The notes: generated by a model from the sequence alone, not told the origin. A stretch of 64,000 bases of DNA from Luteimonas arsenica (GCF_004352825.1 NZ_SJRW01000001.1:1426001-1490000); one strand, 5' to 3'. Counted from the first letter of the stretch, positions 33,573 to 46,302 are shown. Made by a program: numbers and translations.

Positions 33573-33784
33573 ACATCCTGCTGTTCCTGATCCCGGTGAG
33601 CCTGGTGCTGCTCGGCGTCGCGGTCTGGGCCTTCCGCTGGGCGGTGCGCAAGGGCCAGTTCGAGAACCTCGACGCCGCGGCCATCGACATCCTGCGCGAC
33701 GACGCCACCGACCAGCCGCCCGGGCAGCCGGACGATGCAGGTGATGACACGCGCCCGCACTCCCGCTCCGGCCATGCCGATTGA
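33569..33784 (+). CDS. ccoS: cbb3 oxidase maturation protein CcoS
   Basis: A 71-residue protein starting at TTG (33569-33571), which overlaps the ccoI stop (TTGA). One N-terminal span (ILLFLIPVSLVLLGVAVWAF) is followed by the hallmark RWAVRKGQFENLD and a hydrophilic tail. CcoS is needed for cofactor insertion into the cbb3 oxidase. The rare TTG start is chosen because the conserved N-terminus begins there and no other start is available. Confidence 0.88.
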   Translation: MNILLFLIPVSLVLLGVAVWAFRWAVRKGQFENLDAAAIDILRDDATDQPPGQPDDAGDDTRPHSRSGHAD

Positions 33785-34499
33785 CTGGCTCGCCATCGGC
33801 GCCGCGCTCCTCGCCGGCCTGATGGGCGGCGTGCACTGCGCGGCCATGTGCGGCGGCATCGCCACCGGTTTCTCGGCCATGCGGGGCCACCGCGGCGGGT
33901 GGTCGGCGCTGCAGCCCAACCTGGGGCGCGTCGGCGGCTATGTGCTGGCGGGCGCGATCGCGGGCGGCGTCGGCGGCGGTATCCTGGCCGCGGCGCGCAG
34001 CCCCTGGCTGGCCTTCGGCGCGCGGATGATGGTCGGCGTGGTGCTGGTGCTGGTCGCCCTGCGCCTGCTCGACCGCAGCGGCAAGCTGTCCTTCCTCGGA
34101 CGCCCCGGCGCCGCGCTGTGGCAGCGCCTGCGCGTCCTTCAGCGCCCACTGCTGCCGGCCGACACCGCGGTGAAGCGGGTCGCGCTGGGCGTGCTGTGGG
34201 GCTGGATGCCCTGCGGCCTCAGCACCACGATGCTGGCCGCGGCCTGGCTGCAGGCCGACGCCCGCAACGGCGCCCTGACCATGGCCGCCTTCGGCCTGGG
34301 CACCCTGCCGCTGATGGTTTCGCTGACGTGGTCGGGCGCGCGCCTGGGGCAGTGGCTGCAGCGCGGGCCGTGGCGGATGGCGCTGGGCGGGGTGGTGCTG
34401 GCCGCGGGCCTGCTGACGCTGGCCGCGCCCTGGCTCATGCACATCCCCGCGCTCGCCGGGCCGCTCGCGGCGCTGGGCTGCCTGCCGCCGCCGCGATAG
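33774..34499 (+). CDS. SafE/TauE-like membrane protein of the cco locus (metal transport)
   Basis: A 241-residue membrane protein with about six spans. The motif GGVHCAAMCGG (His21, Cys22, Met25, Cys26) in the first span and WGWMPCGLSTTML in the fourth are typical of the COG2836 group often found after ccoS and thought to help copper delivery. The start is uncertain: 33774 (MPIDWLAIG) fits the family, while ATGs at 33735 and 33744 are in frame and nearer a GCAGGTG site. It overlaps ccoS and ends the operon. Confidence 0.8.
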   Translation: MPIDWLAIGAALLAGLMGGVHCAAMCGGIATGFSAMRGHRGGWSALQPNLGRVGGYVLAGAIAGGVGGGILAAARSPWLAFGARMMVGVVLVLVALRLLDRSGKLSFLGRPGAALWQRLRVLQRPLLPADTAVKRVALGVLWGWMPCGLSTTMLAAAWLQADARNGALTMAAFGLGTLPLMVSLTWSGARLGQWLQRGPWRMALGGVVLAAGLLTLAAPWLMHIPALAGPLAALGCLPPPR

Positions 34500-34519
34500 C
34501 AACGATCCTGGGGCGGGTG

Positions 34520-35872
34520 TCAGGAACCGCCGTTCCTGCGCGCAGCGCGCAGGCGCTCAAGCTTCTCGCGCAGCTTGATCTCCAGGCCGCGCTCGACCGG
34601 ACGGTAGTAGACGCGCTCGCCCATCGAATCCGGGAAGCCGGTCTGCCCCAGCGCCACCCCGCCTTCGACGTCGTGGTCGTACTGGTAGCCGCTACCGTGG
34701 CCGAGCTGCTTCATCAGCTTCGTCGGCGCGTTGCGCAGGTGCATCGGCACCTCGGCGCTGCCGTGTTCGGCCACGTCGCGCTTCGCCTCGCCGAAGGCCT
34801 TGTAGGCGGCGTTCGACTTGGCGGTGCTGGCCAGGTAGATCGCCAGCTGGCCCAGGGCGAGGTCGCCCTCGGGGCTGCCCAGGCGGTCGTAGGCGTCCCA
34901 GGACTCGAGCGCCATGGTCAACGCACGCGGATCGGCCAGGCCGATGTCCTCCACCGCCATCCGCGTCAGCCGGCGCGCCAGGTAGCTGGCATCGGCGCCG
35001 CCGTCGAGCATGCGCGCCAGCCAGTAAAGCGCGGCGTCGGGATTGGAGCTGCGCACCGACTTGTGCAGCGCCGATATCTGGTCATAGAAGTGGTCGCCAC
35101 CCTTGTCGAAGCGGCGGCTGCGGTCGGCCAGCACCTGGGCCAGGGTGTCGTCGGTGATGGTGCCGCCCTCGCCCGCCAGCTCGGCGGCGATCTCCAGCAG
35201 GGTCAGTCCGCGGCGCACGTCGCCATCGGCGGCGGTGGCGATGAGCTGCAGCTGGGCGTCGCCGATCACGATGCCGCGCCCGCCAATGCCGCGATCCGCA
35301 TCGTCCAGCGCCCGGCGCAGCGCGATGCCGATGTCCTCCGGCGACACCGCCTCCATCACGTGTACCCGGCAGCGTGACAGCAACGCCGAGTTCAGCTCGA
35401 AGGACGGGTTCTCGGTGGTGGCACCGACGAAGATGATCGTGCCGCGCTCGATGTGCGGCAGGAAGGCGTCCTGCTGCACCTTGTTGAAGCGGTGCACCTC
35501 GTCGACGAACAGCACGGTGCGGCGACCGCCGGCGAAGGTGTGCTCGGCCTCGGCGAGCACCTTGCGCACGTCCGGCAGGCCGGTGAGCACCGCGGAGATC
35601 GCCCGGTACTCGGCGTCGGCGTATTCGGCCAGCAGCAGCGCCAGCGTGGTCTTGCCGCAGCCCGGCGGCCCCCACAGCACCATCGAATGCACGCGGCCAG
35701 ACTCGACGGCCCGGCGCAGCGCCGAACCGGGCGCAAGCAGGCGCCTCTGGCCGACCATCTCGTCGAGCGTGCGCGGGCGCATGCGCTCGGCGAGCGGGCG
35801 CAGCGCGAGGGCTTCGGTGTCGGGGGGAAGAAGGCCGGGGCTGCCGGCATCAGGGGCTTGCTTGCGGGGCAC
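34520..35872 (-). CDS. rarA: Replication-associated recombination protein A (AAA+ ATPase)
   Basis: A 450-residue AAA+ ATPase of the RarA/MgsA/WRNIP1 family. Walker A is GPPGCGKTTLALLLA, Walker B is VLFVDEVHRFN, sensor 1 is VGATTENPSFELN, and C-terminal tetramerisation sequences include DASYLARRLTRMAVEDIG. It acts at stalled replication forks. The gene is on the minus strand and converges with the cco operon. In many gammaproteobacteria it follows ftsK and lolA, and the order ftsK-lolA-rarA is kept here. Confidence 0.95.
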   Translation of the reverse strand: MPRKQAPDAGSPGLLPPDTEALALRPLAERMRPRTLDEMVGQRRLLAPGSALRRAVESGRVHSMVLWGPPGCGKTTLALLLAEYADAEYRAISAVLTGLPDVRKVLAEAEHTFAGGRRTVLFVDEVHRFNKVQQDAFLPHIERGTIIFVGATTENPSFELNSALLSRCRVHVMEAVSPEDIGIALRRALDDADRGIGGRGIVIGDAQLQLIATAADGDVRRGLTLLEIAAELAGEGGTITDDTLAQVLADRSRRFDKGGDHFYDQISALHKSVRSSNPDAALYWLARMLDGGADASYLARRLTRMAVEDIGLADPRALTMALESWDAYDRLGSPEGDLALGQLAIYLASTAKSNAAYKAFGEAKRDVAEHGSAEVPMHLRNAPTKLMKQLGHGSGYQYDHDVEGGVALGQTGFPDSMGERVYYRPVERGLEIKLREKLERLRAARRNGGS

Positions 35873-36142
35873 GTCGCGTCCAGCTGATCAAGGGCGCCAC
35901 GATACCAAGGCCGTCCCCGCGGCGGTACGCGGGAAGTGGTGTCGGCAGCCCCCCGCCCCTGGCCGCGCCCTCCCCGGCTGCCGTCGGCGCACAGGGGGCA
36001 CGGACGACGGACAGCATGGCCAGGAGCAGCAGTGTGGCGTGGTGGACTGCCGGCATGGAGTTACAACGCGCGAACGACGCAGAGGGGGACATGTCCCGCC
36101 GACGCCGTCGCGATACAGGCCGCCCGGGTCGGCGGCGCGGAC

Positions 36143-36772
36143 TCAGCCCTCGCCGACCACGTCCACGCCCGCCGGCGGTATGAAGCGGAAGGTCGCTTCG
36201 TTGAACGCCGGGTTGCGCTTCCAGCCACTGAACACCAGTTCGGAGCGCTGCCCCAGGCTGTCCACCACCTCCATGCGCTGCAGGGACTGGCCCTGGAAGC
36301 CCAGGCGGGCACTGCTGAAGCTGGCCTGCTCGCTGTCGCGCGGCGACAGCAGCAGCCAGGACAGGCCCTCGGCGTCGCCACCTTCGCGCACGTTGAAGTC
36401 GCGCTCCAGCTTCGCGGGATCGAGCAGCGCCGCCAGCGGGCTGTTCTGCTCCTCCGGTCCCTGGGCGCGCACGGTCACCTGCTCGAGGTCGGGATCGAAG
36501 ACCCAGACCTTGGCACCGTCGGCGACGATGAGCTGTTCGTAGGGAGTGCTGTACTCCCAGCGGAACAGGCGCGGCGCAGACAGCGCCACGCGCCCGGTCG
36601 AGGTTTCCTTGAGCCGGCCGTCGAGGTCGTAGAGCTTCTGTTCGAAGCGGCCATCGAGCCCCTTCAGGCCCTTGCCGAAGGCGTTCAGGTCATCGCGGGC
36701 ACCCGCGAAGGCGGTGCCGGCAACCAGGGACAGCAGGGCCAGCGCGGCCAGCCAGTAGCGCTTGCGGATCAT
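36143..36772 (-). CDS. lolA: Outer-membrane lipoprotein carrier protein LolA
   Basis: A 209-residue periplasmic chaperone that carries lipoproteins from LolCDE to LolB. The ATG at 36770-36772 opens a signal peptide (YWLAALALLSLVAGTAFA). FEQKLYDLDGRLKETSTGRV and LFRWEYSTPYEQLIVADG match the LolA core, and the C-terminus has NPAFNEATFRFIPPAGVDVV. It lies between ftsK and rarA on the same strand, the usual order. Confidence 0.92.
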   Translation of the reverse strand: MIRKRYWLAALALLSLVAGTAFAGARDDLNAFGKGLKGLDGRFEQKLYDLDGRLKETSTGRVALSAPRLFRWEYSTPYEQLIVADGAKVWVFDPDLEQVTVRAQGPEEQNSPLAALLDPAKLERDFNVREGGDAEGLSWLLLSPRDSEQASFSSARLGFQGQSLQRMEVVDSLGQRSELVFSGWKRNPAFNEATFRFIPPAGVDVVGEG

Positions 36773-36901
36773 GGGGAAGCTCCATTCCGGGGATTGCGGT
36801 GCGGAGTGTGCGACGGGGACGCTGAATGGGGGGTCACGCGGCGCTGGCGCTGGCGTCAAGCATCGGAAAGGTCGGCCGATCGCGGCCGATGCGGCAGCGC
36901 C

Positions 36902-39262
<2,361 letters not shown>

Positions 39263-39329
39263 GTGTGATCAGGCCTTAAGAAGTGCTCGCAATGGGATGA
39301 TTCTAATCACATTCCGGCGCAGATGCGCC

Positions 39330-40400
39330 TCAGACCGCCATGTCGAGCAGGGCCGGATGCACCAGTTGGCCCCCGGCCACGTTCACGCCGCGGGCCAAGG
39401 CCGGGTTCGACTGCCAGTCGCCGCCGGCCGCCAGCTTGTTCACCCACGGCAGGATCGCGGCGCAGATCGCCTGCGACGAGGTCTGCGGCACGGCGCCGGG
39501 CATGTTGGTCACGCAGAAGTGGGTCACGCCCTCCTCCACGTAGGTCGGCTCCTTCCAGGTGGTCGGGCGCGAGGTCTCGAAGCAGCCGCCCTGGTCGATG
39601 GCGATGTCGACCAGCACGCTGCCCGGCTCCATGGCCTTGAGCATGTCGCGGGTCAGCACGTGCGGCGCCTTGGCGCCGGTGACCAGCACCGCGCCGATCA
39701 CCAGGTCGGCCGCGGCCACCTCGCGCGCCACCACGTCGTGGTAGGGGTACAGGGCGGTGACGTTGTTGCCCACGCGCATCATTTCGTCCATGCGGTCCTG
39801 GCGCATCTCGAACACGGTGACGTTGGCGCCACCGGCCGCGGCCAGCGCCGCCGAGGCACCGCCGGCCTTGCCGGCGCCGAAGACCACGACCTTGCCGCGC
39901 TCGGTCGACGGCAGGCCGCCTAGCAGCTTGCCCTTGCCGCCCTCGGGCTGGTGCAGCAGGTGGGTGCCGACCTGGACGCCGATGCGGCCGGCGACCACCG
40001 ACATCGGCGCCAGCAGCGGCAGTTCGCCGTTGGGCAGCTCGACGGTCTCGAAGGCGACGCCGGTCAGGCCGATGTCGAGCAGCTGGCGGGTCAGCGCCGG
40101 CTCGGCGGCCAGGTGCAGGTAGCAGAACAGCAGGTGGTCGCGGCGCAGGTGCTGGAGGTCGCCGGCGATGGGCTCCTTGACCTTGACGATCATCTCGCCC
40201 TTTTCGTACAGCGCGGCAGCGTCGGGGGCGATGTTCACGCCCAGGGCGGTGTACTCGGCGTCGGAGAAGCCGGACTTGATGCCCGCGTCCTTCTCCAGCC
40301 ACACCTCGTGGCCGCGCTTGACCAGGTCGCCGGCGGCGGCGGGGACGAGGGCGACGCGCCCTTCGAGGGTCTTGGTTTCCTTCGGAACACCGATGCGCAT
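39330..40400 (-). CDS. ald: Alanine dehydrogenase
   Basis: A 356-residue NAD-dependent enzyme interconverting L-alanine and pyruvate plus ammonia. The start MRIGVPKETKTLEGRVALVP is the family N-terminus and has AGGAGAGAG just upstream. Catalytic Lys and His lie in VKVKEPI and LLFCYLHLAAE, and the NAD fold reads VVFGAGKAGGASAALAAAGG. The C-terminus lacks the transhydrogenase extension. It is divergent from trxB. A terminator-like hairpin stands in the leader about 20 bases before the start. Confidence 0.94.
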   Translation of the reverse strand: MRIGVPKETKTLEGRVALVPAAAGDLVKRGHEVWLEKDAGIKSGFSDAEYTALGVNIAPDAAALYEKGEMIVKVKEPIAGDLQHLRRDHLLFCYLHLAAEPALTRQLLDIGLTGVAFETVELPNGELPLLAPMSVVAGRIGVQVGTHLLHQPEGGKGKLLGGLPSTERGKVVVFGAGKAGGASAALAAAGGANVTVFEMRQDRMDEMMRVGNNVTALYPYHDVVAREVAAADLVIGAVLVTGAKAPHVLTRDMLKAMEPGSVLVDIAIDQGGCFETSRPTTWKEPTYVEEGVTHFCVTNMPGAVPQTSSQAICAAILPWVNKLAAGGDWQSNPALARGVNVAGGQLVHPALLDMAV

Positions 40401-40420
40401 CTCTCTCTCCTGTCCTGCAC

Positions 40421-40442
40421 AAAAAACGCCGCATGTGCGGCG
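40421..40442 (-). terminator. Terminator-like hairpin in the ald leader
   Basis: On the minus strand CGCCGC and GCGGCG (40442-40427) form a stem with a 4-base loop, followed at once by six T residues (40426-40421). The shape is that of an intrinsic terminator, yet it lies only about 20 bases before the ald start with no minus-strand gene before it. Confidence 0.6.
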
Positions 40443-40548
40443 AGTCGTCGTCTGTCTACGGGGAACCCTGCGTTGCGGCGGCGAGCGCGGCCTGCGCCTT
40501 GTCTTGCCGCCCCGGCGCCGCCAAGCTATGGGCTTCCCAACGCCGTGA

Positions 40549-41523
<975 letters not shown>

Positions 41524-41562
41524 GTCCCCGCGCGCAACGGCGGGAACCGGCTGAACGCCGGC

Positions 41563-42699
41563 ATGCCTGTCGCGCGCGCGCACGACTCTCTGGCGGGCAT
41601 CCCGGCCTCGGCCTGGGATGCCCTGCACGACGGCGGGAACCCCTTCGTCGCACACGCCTTCCTCGAGGGCCTGGAGTCCTGCGGCTGCCTGCGCGCCCAC
41701 TGGGGCTGGCGGCCCCGGCACATCACCCTGTGGGACGGCGGCGAACTGGTCGCCGCGGCGCCGGGCTATCTGAAGGGGAATTCGCACGGCGAGTTCGTGT
41801 TCGACCATGCCTGGGCGCAGGCCTACGCACAGTACGGACTCGACTACTACCCGAAGTGGCTGGGCGCGGTGCCCTACTCGCCCGTGACCGGGCCGCGCCT
41901 GCTGGCCCGCGGGGACGCGGCGCGCCATCGGCTGCTGGAGGCGATCGCCAGCGACGCGCACGCGCTTGGCCTGTCGTCGGCGCACGTCAACTTCCACCTC
42001 GCCGACGAAGACGCCGCCTTCTGTGGGGACTGGATGCGTCGCACCGACATCCAGTACCACTGGCGCAACGACGCCGGCTGGCCGGACTTCGCCGCCTTCC
42101 TCGGCGACATGGACAGCCACCATCGCAAGAACATCCGCCAGGAGCGGGCGCGGGTCGCGCGCGCGGGCGTCCGCTTCCGGGTCCTGCACGGCGACGAAGC
42201 GGGCGACGACGACCTCGCGGCCATGCACGGCTTCTATGTGGAGACCTTCAGCGACTACGGCAATTCGCCGGCGCTGACCCTGGCATTCCTGCACCACCTG
42301 GCGCGCAGCATGCCGCGCGCACTGGTGCTGGTGCTGGCCGAACTCCACGGTGAAACCATCGCCGGCGCCCTGTGCCTGCGCGGCGGCGACACCCTGTACG
42401 GCCGCTACTGGGGCACCACCCACGACCTGCCCGGCCTGCACTTCGAGACCTGCTACTACCAGGGCATCGAATACTGCCTGCGCGAAGGCCTCACCCGCTT
42501 CGAACCCGGGGCCCAGGGCGAGCACAAGATCGCCCGCGGCTTCCTGCCGACGCCGGTGCGCAGCCGGCACTGGATCGCCGATTCCGGACTCCGGGTTCCG
42601 CTGGCGCAGTGGTGCCTGGATGAAGAGGCCGCGGTTGCGGACATGGCGCTGGCGCTCGCCGGGCGTTCCCCGTTCCGCGACCGGCAGGGCGCGCCATGA
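41563..42699 (+). CDS. FemAB/GNAT-like acyltransferase (COG3146)
   Basis: A 378-residue protein of the DUF482/FemAB-like group, which has a double GNAT fold. Motifs are GNPFVAHAFLEGLES near residue 28, SAHVNFHLADEDAAF, HRKNIRQERARVARAGVRF and YCLREGLTRFEPGAQGEHK near the end. Family members are annotated as peptidoglycan-related acyl- or aminoacyltransferases, but the substrate is unproven. It overlaps aat by 4 bases, so the two are coupled. Confidence 0.85.
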   Translation: MPVARAHDSLAGIPASAWDALHDGGNPFVAHAFLEGLESCGCLRAHWGWRPRHITLWDGGELVAAAPGYLKGNSHGEFVFDHAWAQAYAQYGLDYYPKWLGAVPYSPVTGPRLLARGDAARHRLLEAIASDAHALGLSSAHVNFHLADEDAAFCGDWMRRTDIQYHWRNDAGWPDFAAFLGDMDSHHRKNIRQERARVARAGVRFRVLHGDEAGDDDLAAMHGFYVETFSDYGNSPALTLAFLHHLARSMPRALVLVLAELHGETIAGALCLRGGDTLYGRYWGTTHDLPGLHFETCYYQGIEYCLREGLTRFEPGAQGEHKIARGFLPTPVRSRHWIADSGLRVPLAQWCLDEEAAVADMALALAGRSPFRDRQGAP

Positions 42700-43463
42700 G
42701 CCGGGCCCTGCCCGCCCTGCTCGATCCCGCGCCCGGGGCACCGTTCCCCGATCCGGCGACCGCCCTGCGCGAGCCCGACGGCCTGCTGGCCATCGGCGGT
42801 GACCTGAGTCCGCAGCGCCTGCTCACCGCCTATGCCAGCGGTGTCTTCCCCTGGTACTCCGAAGGCCAGCCGCTGCTGTGGTGGTCGCCCGATCCCCGCA
42901 CCGTGTTCGCCAGCGACGGCGTGCGCCTGTCCTCACGCTTCCGGCGGCAGCTGCGGCGTTCGGACTGGACGGTGGTCGCCGACCGCGACTTCGATGGCAT
43001 CGTGCAGGCCTGCGCCACCGCGCCACGCGAAGGCCAGCACGGGACCTGGATCACCGGCGCCATGCGCGAAGCGTATTCGCGCATGCACGCGCTGGGACAC
43101 GCGCACTCGATCGAAGTGCTCGATGGCGACGGCCGCCTGGCCGGCGGGCTGTACGGCATGGCGCTGGGGCGGATGTTCTTCGGCGAAAGCATGTTCAGCG
43201 CCCGCAGCGGCGGCTCCAAGGTCGCGCTGGCGGCGCTGGCCCGGGTGCTGCACGGCTGGGGCTGGCCGCTGATCGACGCCCAGGTCGAGAACCCGCACCT
43301 GGTCAGCCTGGGCGCGCAGTCCTGGCCGCGGACGCATTTCCTGGCCGAAGTACACAGGCTCACCGCCCTGCCCGGCCGCACGGGGTCCTGGCAGGAGGCC
43401 TTCGGCCGGATACCCGCCGCCGACCTCGCCCGACCCTTGGCCGAGAACCTGCCGTCCGCTTAA
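42696..43463 (+). CDS. aat: Leucyl/phenylalanyl-tRNA-protein transferase
   Basis: A 255-residue enzyme that adds Leu or Phe to N-terminal Arg or Lys of proteins, creating N-degrons read by ClpS-ClpAP. Motifs are GVFPWYSEGQPLLWWSPDPR near residue 48, HSIEVLDGDGRLAGGLYG, MFFGESMFS and LIDAQVENPHLVSLGA. Its partners clpS and clpA lie a few kilobases downstream, with infA and the ars operon between. Confidence 0.95.
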   Translation: MSRALPALLDPAPGAPFPDPATALREPDGLLAIGGDLSPQRLLTAYASGVFPWYSEGQPLLWWSPDPRTVFASDGVRLSSRFRRQLRRSDWTVVADRDFDGIVQACATAPREGQHGTWITGAMREAYSRMHALGHAHSIEVLDGDGRLAGGLYGMALGRMFFGESMFSARSGGSKVALAALARVLHGWGWPLIDAQVENPHLVSLGAQSWPRTHFLAEVHRLTALPGRTGSWQEAFGRIPAADLARPLAENLPSA

Positions 43464-43553
43464 CGGAACTTTTGCGCTTGCCCACTGTCCGTGCGACAAT
43501 TGCCGTCTTGCGGGCCTTGCGCCCGACCCACAGCAATGGTCAGTACAGGACGC

Positions 43554-43772
43554 ATGGCGAAAGACGACGTCATTGAATTCGAGGGAGCGGTGTCGGAAAC
43601 CCTTCCGAACACGATGTTCCGCGTGAAGCTTGAGAACGGGCACGAGATCATCGCCCACATCTCCGGGCGCATGCGCAAGAACTACATCCGCATCCTCACC
43701 GGCGACAGGGTCAAGGTCGAAATGACCCCCTACGACCTCACCAAGGGTCGCATCACCTATCGCATGAAGTAA
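43554..43772 (+). CDS. infA: Translation initiation factor IF-1
   Basis: A 72-residue OB-fold protein: [39 protein letters not shown] and [19 protein letters not shown] give an almost canonical IF-1. It binds the ribosomal A site during initiation. The ATG is at 43554. TTGCGC and GACAAT (about 43469-43498) may form its promoter. A strong terminator follows the stop. Confidence 0.97.
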   Translation: MAKDDVIEFEGAVSETLPNTMFRVKLENGHEIIAHISGRMRKNYIRILTGDRVKVEMTPYDLTKGRITYRMK

Positions 43773-43792
43773 GGCGCGCAGCGCGCCGGAAG

Positions 43793-43819
43793 AAAAGGCG
43801 GCCCGAAGGCCGCCTTTTT
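43793..43819 (+). terminator. Intrinsic terminator after infA
   Basis: GGCGGCC (43797-43803) pairs with GGCCGCC (43808-43814) around CGAA, followed by TTTTT. Flanking AAAA before the stem makes it usable on the minus strand too, ending the ars transcript that converges here. Confidence 0.9.
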
Positions 43820-43843
43820 CATTCGTGGGCCTCCCCGCTTCGC

Positions 43844-45148
43844 TCACTGTACAAGCGGCAGCCAGATCCAGAGCGCGATCAGGGTCGCCAGCAGTACGGG
43901 CGGGGTCAGGATCAGCCCGACCTTCATGTACTGGCCCCACGTGATCCGCTGGCCCTTGCCCGCCAGCACGTGGAGCCACAGCAGCGTCGCGAGCGAGCCG
44001 ATCGGCGTGAGCTTCGGGCCGAGGTCATTGCCGACGACGTTGGCGTAGATCATCAATTCCCTGGTCAGCGCCGGCACTTCGGCCGCGTCGATGGCCAGGG
44101 CACCGACGAGCGTCGCCGGCATGTTGTTCATGACCGAGGCGAGGATGGCGACGGCAACACCGGTCCCGATCGTGGCCACGAACGAGCCCTGCGCGGCAAG
44201 CCAGGTCAGGACGGCCGTGGACGCGCTGGTGAGCCAGGCATTCCCGAGGCCGTAGACGACCAGGTACATGCCCAGTGAGAACAGCACGATCTGCCAGGGC
44301 GCGCCGAGCAGGACCTTCGTCAGGCCGATGCTCGCGCCGCGGCCGCCGCTGCCCCAGCGGCCGGCAATCGCCATCATGAATACCGCTGCGACGCCCGTGA
44401 CCAGCGCGATCGGAACGCCGAACGGAGCGGTCACGAAGTACGCGATCAACAGCAGGGCGAGCAGCGGAAACGCGGACCGGAAGATCGCCGGGTCCCGGAT
44501 CGCCTGCCGCGGCTGTTCCAGCGCCTCGAGGCGATATCGAGCAGGAATGTCACGACGGAACCAGAGCCAGAGCACCAGCAGCGTCACGGCGACCGAAACC
44601 AGGTTCACCGGCACCATGACGGAGGCATACCTGCCGAAGGGAATGCCGAAGTAATTGGCGGTGACGATGTTGACCAGGTTCGACACCACGAGCGGCAGGC
44701 TGGCCGTATCGGCGATGAAGCCACAGGTGACGGTGAAGGCCATCGCGCCAGCCGCCGGGAAATCCAGTCGCAGCAGGATCGCCAGCACGATCGGCGTCAG
44801 CAGCAGGGCCGCACCGTCGTTGGCGAACATGGCGGCGATCGCGGCCCCGAGCAGGACGACCAGCGGGAACAGCTTGCGGCCGTTGCCGCCGCCCCAGCGG
44901 GCCACGTGCAGGGCCGCCCAGGCGAAGAACCCGGCCTCGTCCAGAATCACGGAGATCACGATCAGCGCAACAAAGGTGAACGTGGCATCCCACACGATGC
45001 CCCATACCGTACCGACGTCGCCCCAGCCCACGACGCCCGTTGCCAGGGCGACGCCGGCGCCGGCGAGCGCCGACCAGCCGATGCCGAGCCCGCGCGGCTG
45101 CCAGATGACGAACACCAGGGTCACGATGAAGATCGCGAGGGCAAGCAC
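43844..45148 (-). CDS. arsB: Arsenite efflux permease ArsB
   Basis: A 434-residue inner-membrane protein of the ArsB/NhaD ion-transporter group with about 12 spans: LALAIFIVTLVFVIWQPRGL at the start, AMFANDGAALLLTPIVLAIL in the middle and NNMPATLVGALAID near residue 340. It exports arsenite or antimonite using the membrane potential. It is last in arsR-arsC-arsH-arsB and ends at the infA terminator. NhaD-like antiport cannot be excluded on sequence alone, but the ars context decides. Confidence 0.9.
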   Translation of the reverse strand: MLALAIFIVTLVFVIWQPRGLGIGWSALAGAGVALATGVVGWGDVGTVWGIVWDATFTFVALIVISVILDEAGFFAWAALHVARWGGGNGRKLFPLVVLLGAAIAAMFANDGAALLLTPIVLAILLRLDFPAAGAMAFTVTCGFIADTASLPLVVSNLVNIVTANYFGIPFGRYASVMVPVNLVSVAVTLLVLWLWFRRDIPARYRLEALEQPRQAIRDPAIFRSAFPLLALLLIAYFVTAPFGVPIALVTGVAAVFMMAIAGRWGSGGRGASIGLTKVLLGAPWQIVLFSLGMYLVVYGLGNAWLTSASTAVLTWLAAQGSFVATIGTGVAVAILASVMNNMPATLVGALAIDAAEVPALTRELMIYANVVGNDLGPKLTPIGSLATLLWLHVLAGKGQRITWGQYMKVGLILTPPVLLATLIALWIWLPLVQ

Positions 45149-45166
45149 GGTGCGCTTCCGCCGAGG

Positions 45167-45892
45167 TCAGATGGCGCGCTGGTTGACGCGGCTGGACAAC
45201 TCTTCGGCGGTTTCGACCCGCTCGGAATAGCGGTCGGTCAGGTAGGCCGATCGGCCGCGCACGAGCCAGGTGAACTTGACCAGCTCCTCGCACACGTCGA
45301 CGACGCGCTGGTAGAAGGCCGACGGCTTCATGCGGCCGGCCTCGTCGAATTCCTGGTAGGCCTTCGCAACCGACGACTGGTTCGGGATCGTCACCATGCG
45401 CATCCAGCGGCCGAGCACGCGCAGCTGGTTGACGGCGTTGAAGCTCTGCGAGCCTCCGGACACCTGCATCACCGCGAGCGTCTTGCCCTGCGTCGGCCGC
45501 TTCGCGCCCTGGGACAGAGGAATCCAGTCAATTTGCGCCTTCATGATGCCGGTCATGGCGCCGTGGCGCTCCGGGCTGATCCACACCATGCCCTCCGACC
45601 AGTCGGCGAGGTCCCGCAGCTCGGCCACCTTCGGATGGTCCGCAGGCGCGCCGTCGGGCAGCGGCAGATCGCGTGGATCGAAGATTCGCACCTCGCAGCC
45701 GTACCAGCGCAGGAGCCGGCCGGCTTCCTCGGCCAGCAGCCTCGAGTAGGAACGCTCGCGCAGCGAACCGTAAAGAATCAGGATGCGTGGCGGGTGCACC
45801 GGATCGCCCGGGGCGGCCAGCGCGTCCACGTCGATCGGGGCGAGCTGCGCGAGGTCGATGTTCGGCAGATCCATCAGAACCGGATCGCTCAC
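45167..45892 (-). CDS. arsH: Arsenical resistance flavoprotein ArsH
   Basis: A 241-residue NADPH-FMN oxidoreductase. [20 protein letters not shown] (about 54-73) binds FMN phosphate, and [20 protein letters not shown] and [16 protein letters not shown] are hallmark ArsH segments. ArsH oxidises trivalent organoarsenicals and reduces quinones or metals. Its start overlaps the arsC stop by 4 bases. Confidence 0.94.
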   Translation of the reverse strand: MSDPVLMDLPNIDLAQLAPIDVDALAAPGDPVHPPRILILYGSLRERSYSRLLAEEAGRLLRWYGCEVRIFDPRDLPLPDGAPADHPKVAELRDLADWSEGMVWISPERHGAMTGIMKAQIDWIPLSQGAKRPTQGKTLAVMQVSGGSQSFNAVNQLRVLGRWMRMVTIPNQSSVAKAYQEFDEAGRMKPSAFYQRVVDVCEELVKFTWLVRGRSAYLTDRYSERVETAEELSSRVNQRAI

Positions 45893-46302
45893 GTCAACGT
45901 CCCGCCTGCAGTGACCACTTCGCCGTCTTCCTTGGTGAACGACGCCACCGGATGGTCGAGCAGCGCAAGCACCTTTTCGGACGGCCGGCAGAGTGCCGCA
46001 CCGCGACGGGTGACCACAATCGGGCGGTTGATCAGGATCGGGTGCGCCAGCATTGCGTCTACCAGGTCCTCGTCGAGGAGCGCTGGGTCATCCAGCCCGA
46101 GTTCCGCATACGGCGTGCCTTTCTCGCGCAGGAGTTCGCGCGGCGAGATGCCCATCGCGGCGATCAACTCCAGCAACCGTTCGCGCGAGGGCGGTGTCCG
46201 CAGGTATTCGATGACCTGGGGGTGCTCGCCGGACTGGCGCAGCATTTCGAGGGTGTTGCGGGACGTGCCGCAGGCGGGATTGTGGTAGATCGTGATCGCC
46301 AT
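45889..46302 (-). CDS. arsC: Glutaredoxin-dependent arsenate reductase ArsC
   Basis: A 137-residue reductase of the ArsC/Spx fold. The catalytic cysteine lies in [13 protein letters not shown] (Cys11), and [17 protein letters not shown] carries the arginines that bind the oxyanion. It reduces arsenate to arsenite for export by ArsB. It lies 35 bases after arsR and overlaps arsH. Confidence 0.94.
   Translation of the reverse strand: MAITIYHNPACGTSRNTLEMLRQSGEHPQVIEYLRTPPSRERLLELIAAMGISPRELLREKGTPYAELGLDDPALLDEDLVDAMLAHPILINRPIVVTRRGAALCRPSEKVLALLDHPVASFTKEDGEVVTAGGTLT

Noticed and set aside
30816-34502. 1228-codon open frame on the minus strand opposite ccoH, ccoI, ccoS and the SafE-like gene
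   Set aside because: Residues are almost only Arg, Ala, Gly, His and Gln, typical of GC-rich shadows; the plus-strand genes carry all the motifs.
35850-36056. Small minus-strand ORF with a hydrophobic start between lolA and rarA
   Set aside because: It overlaps the rarA start, is proline- and glycine-rich after the hydrophobic stretch, and has no ribosome-binding site or recognised family. The 270-base gap otherwise shows nothing clear.
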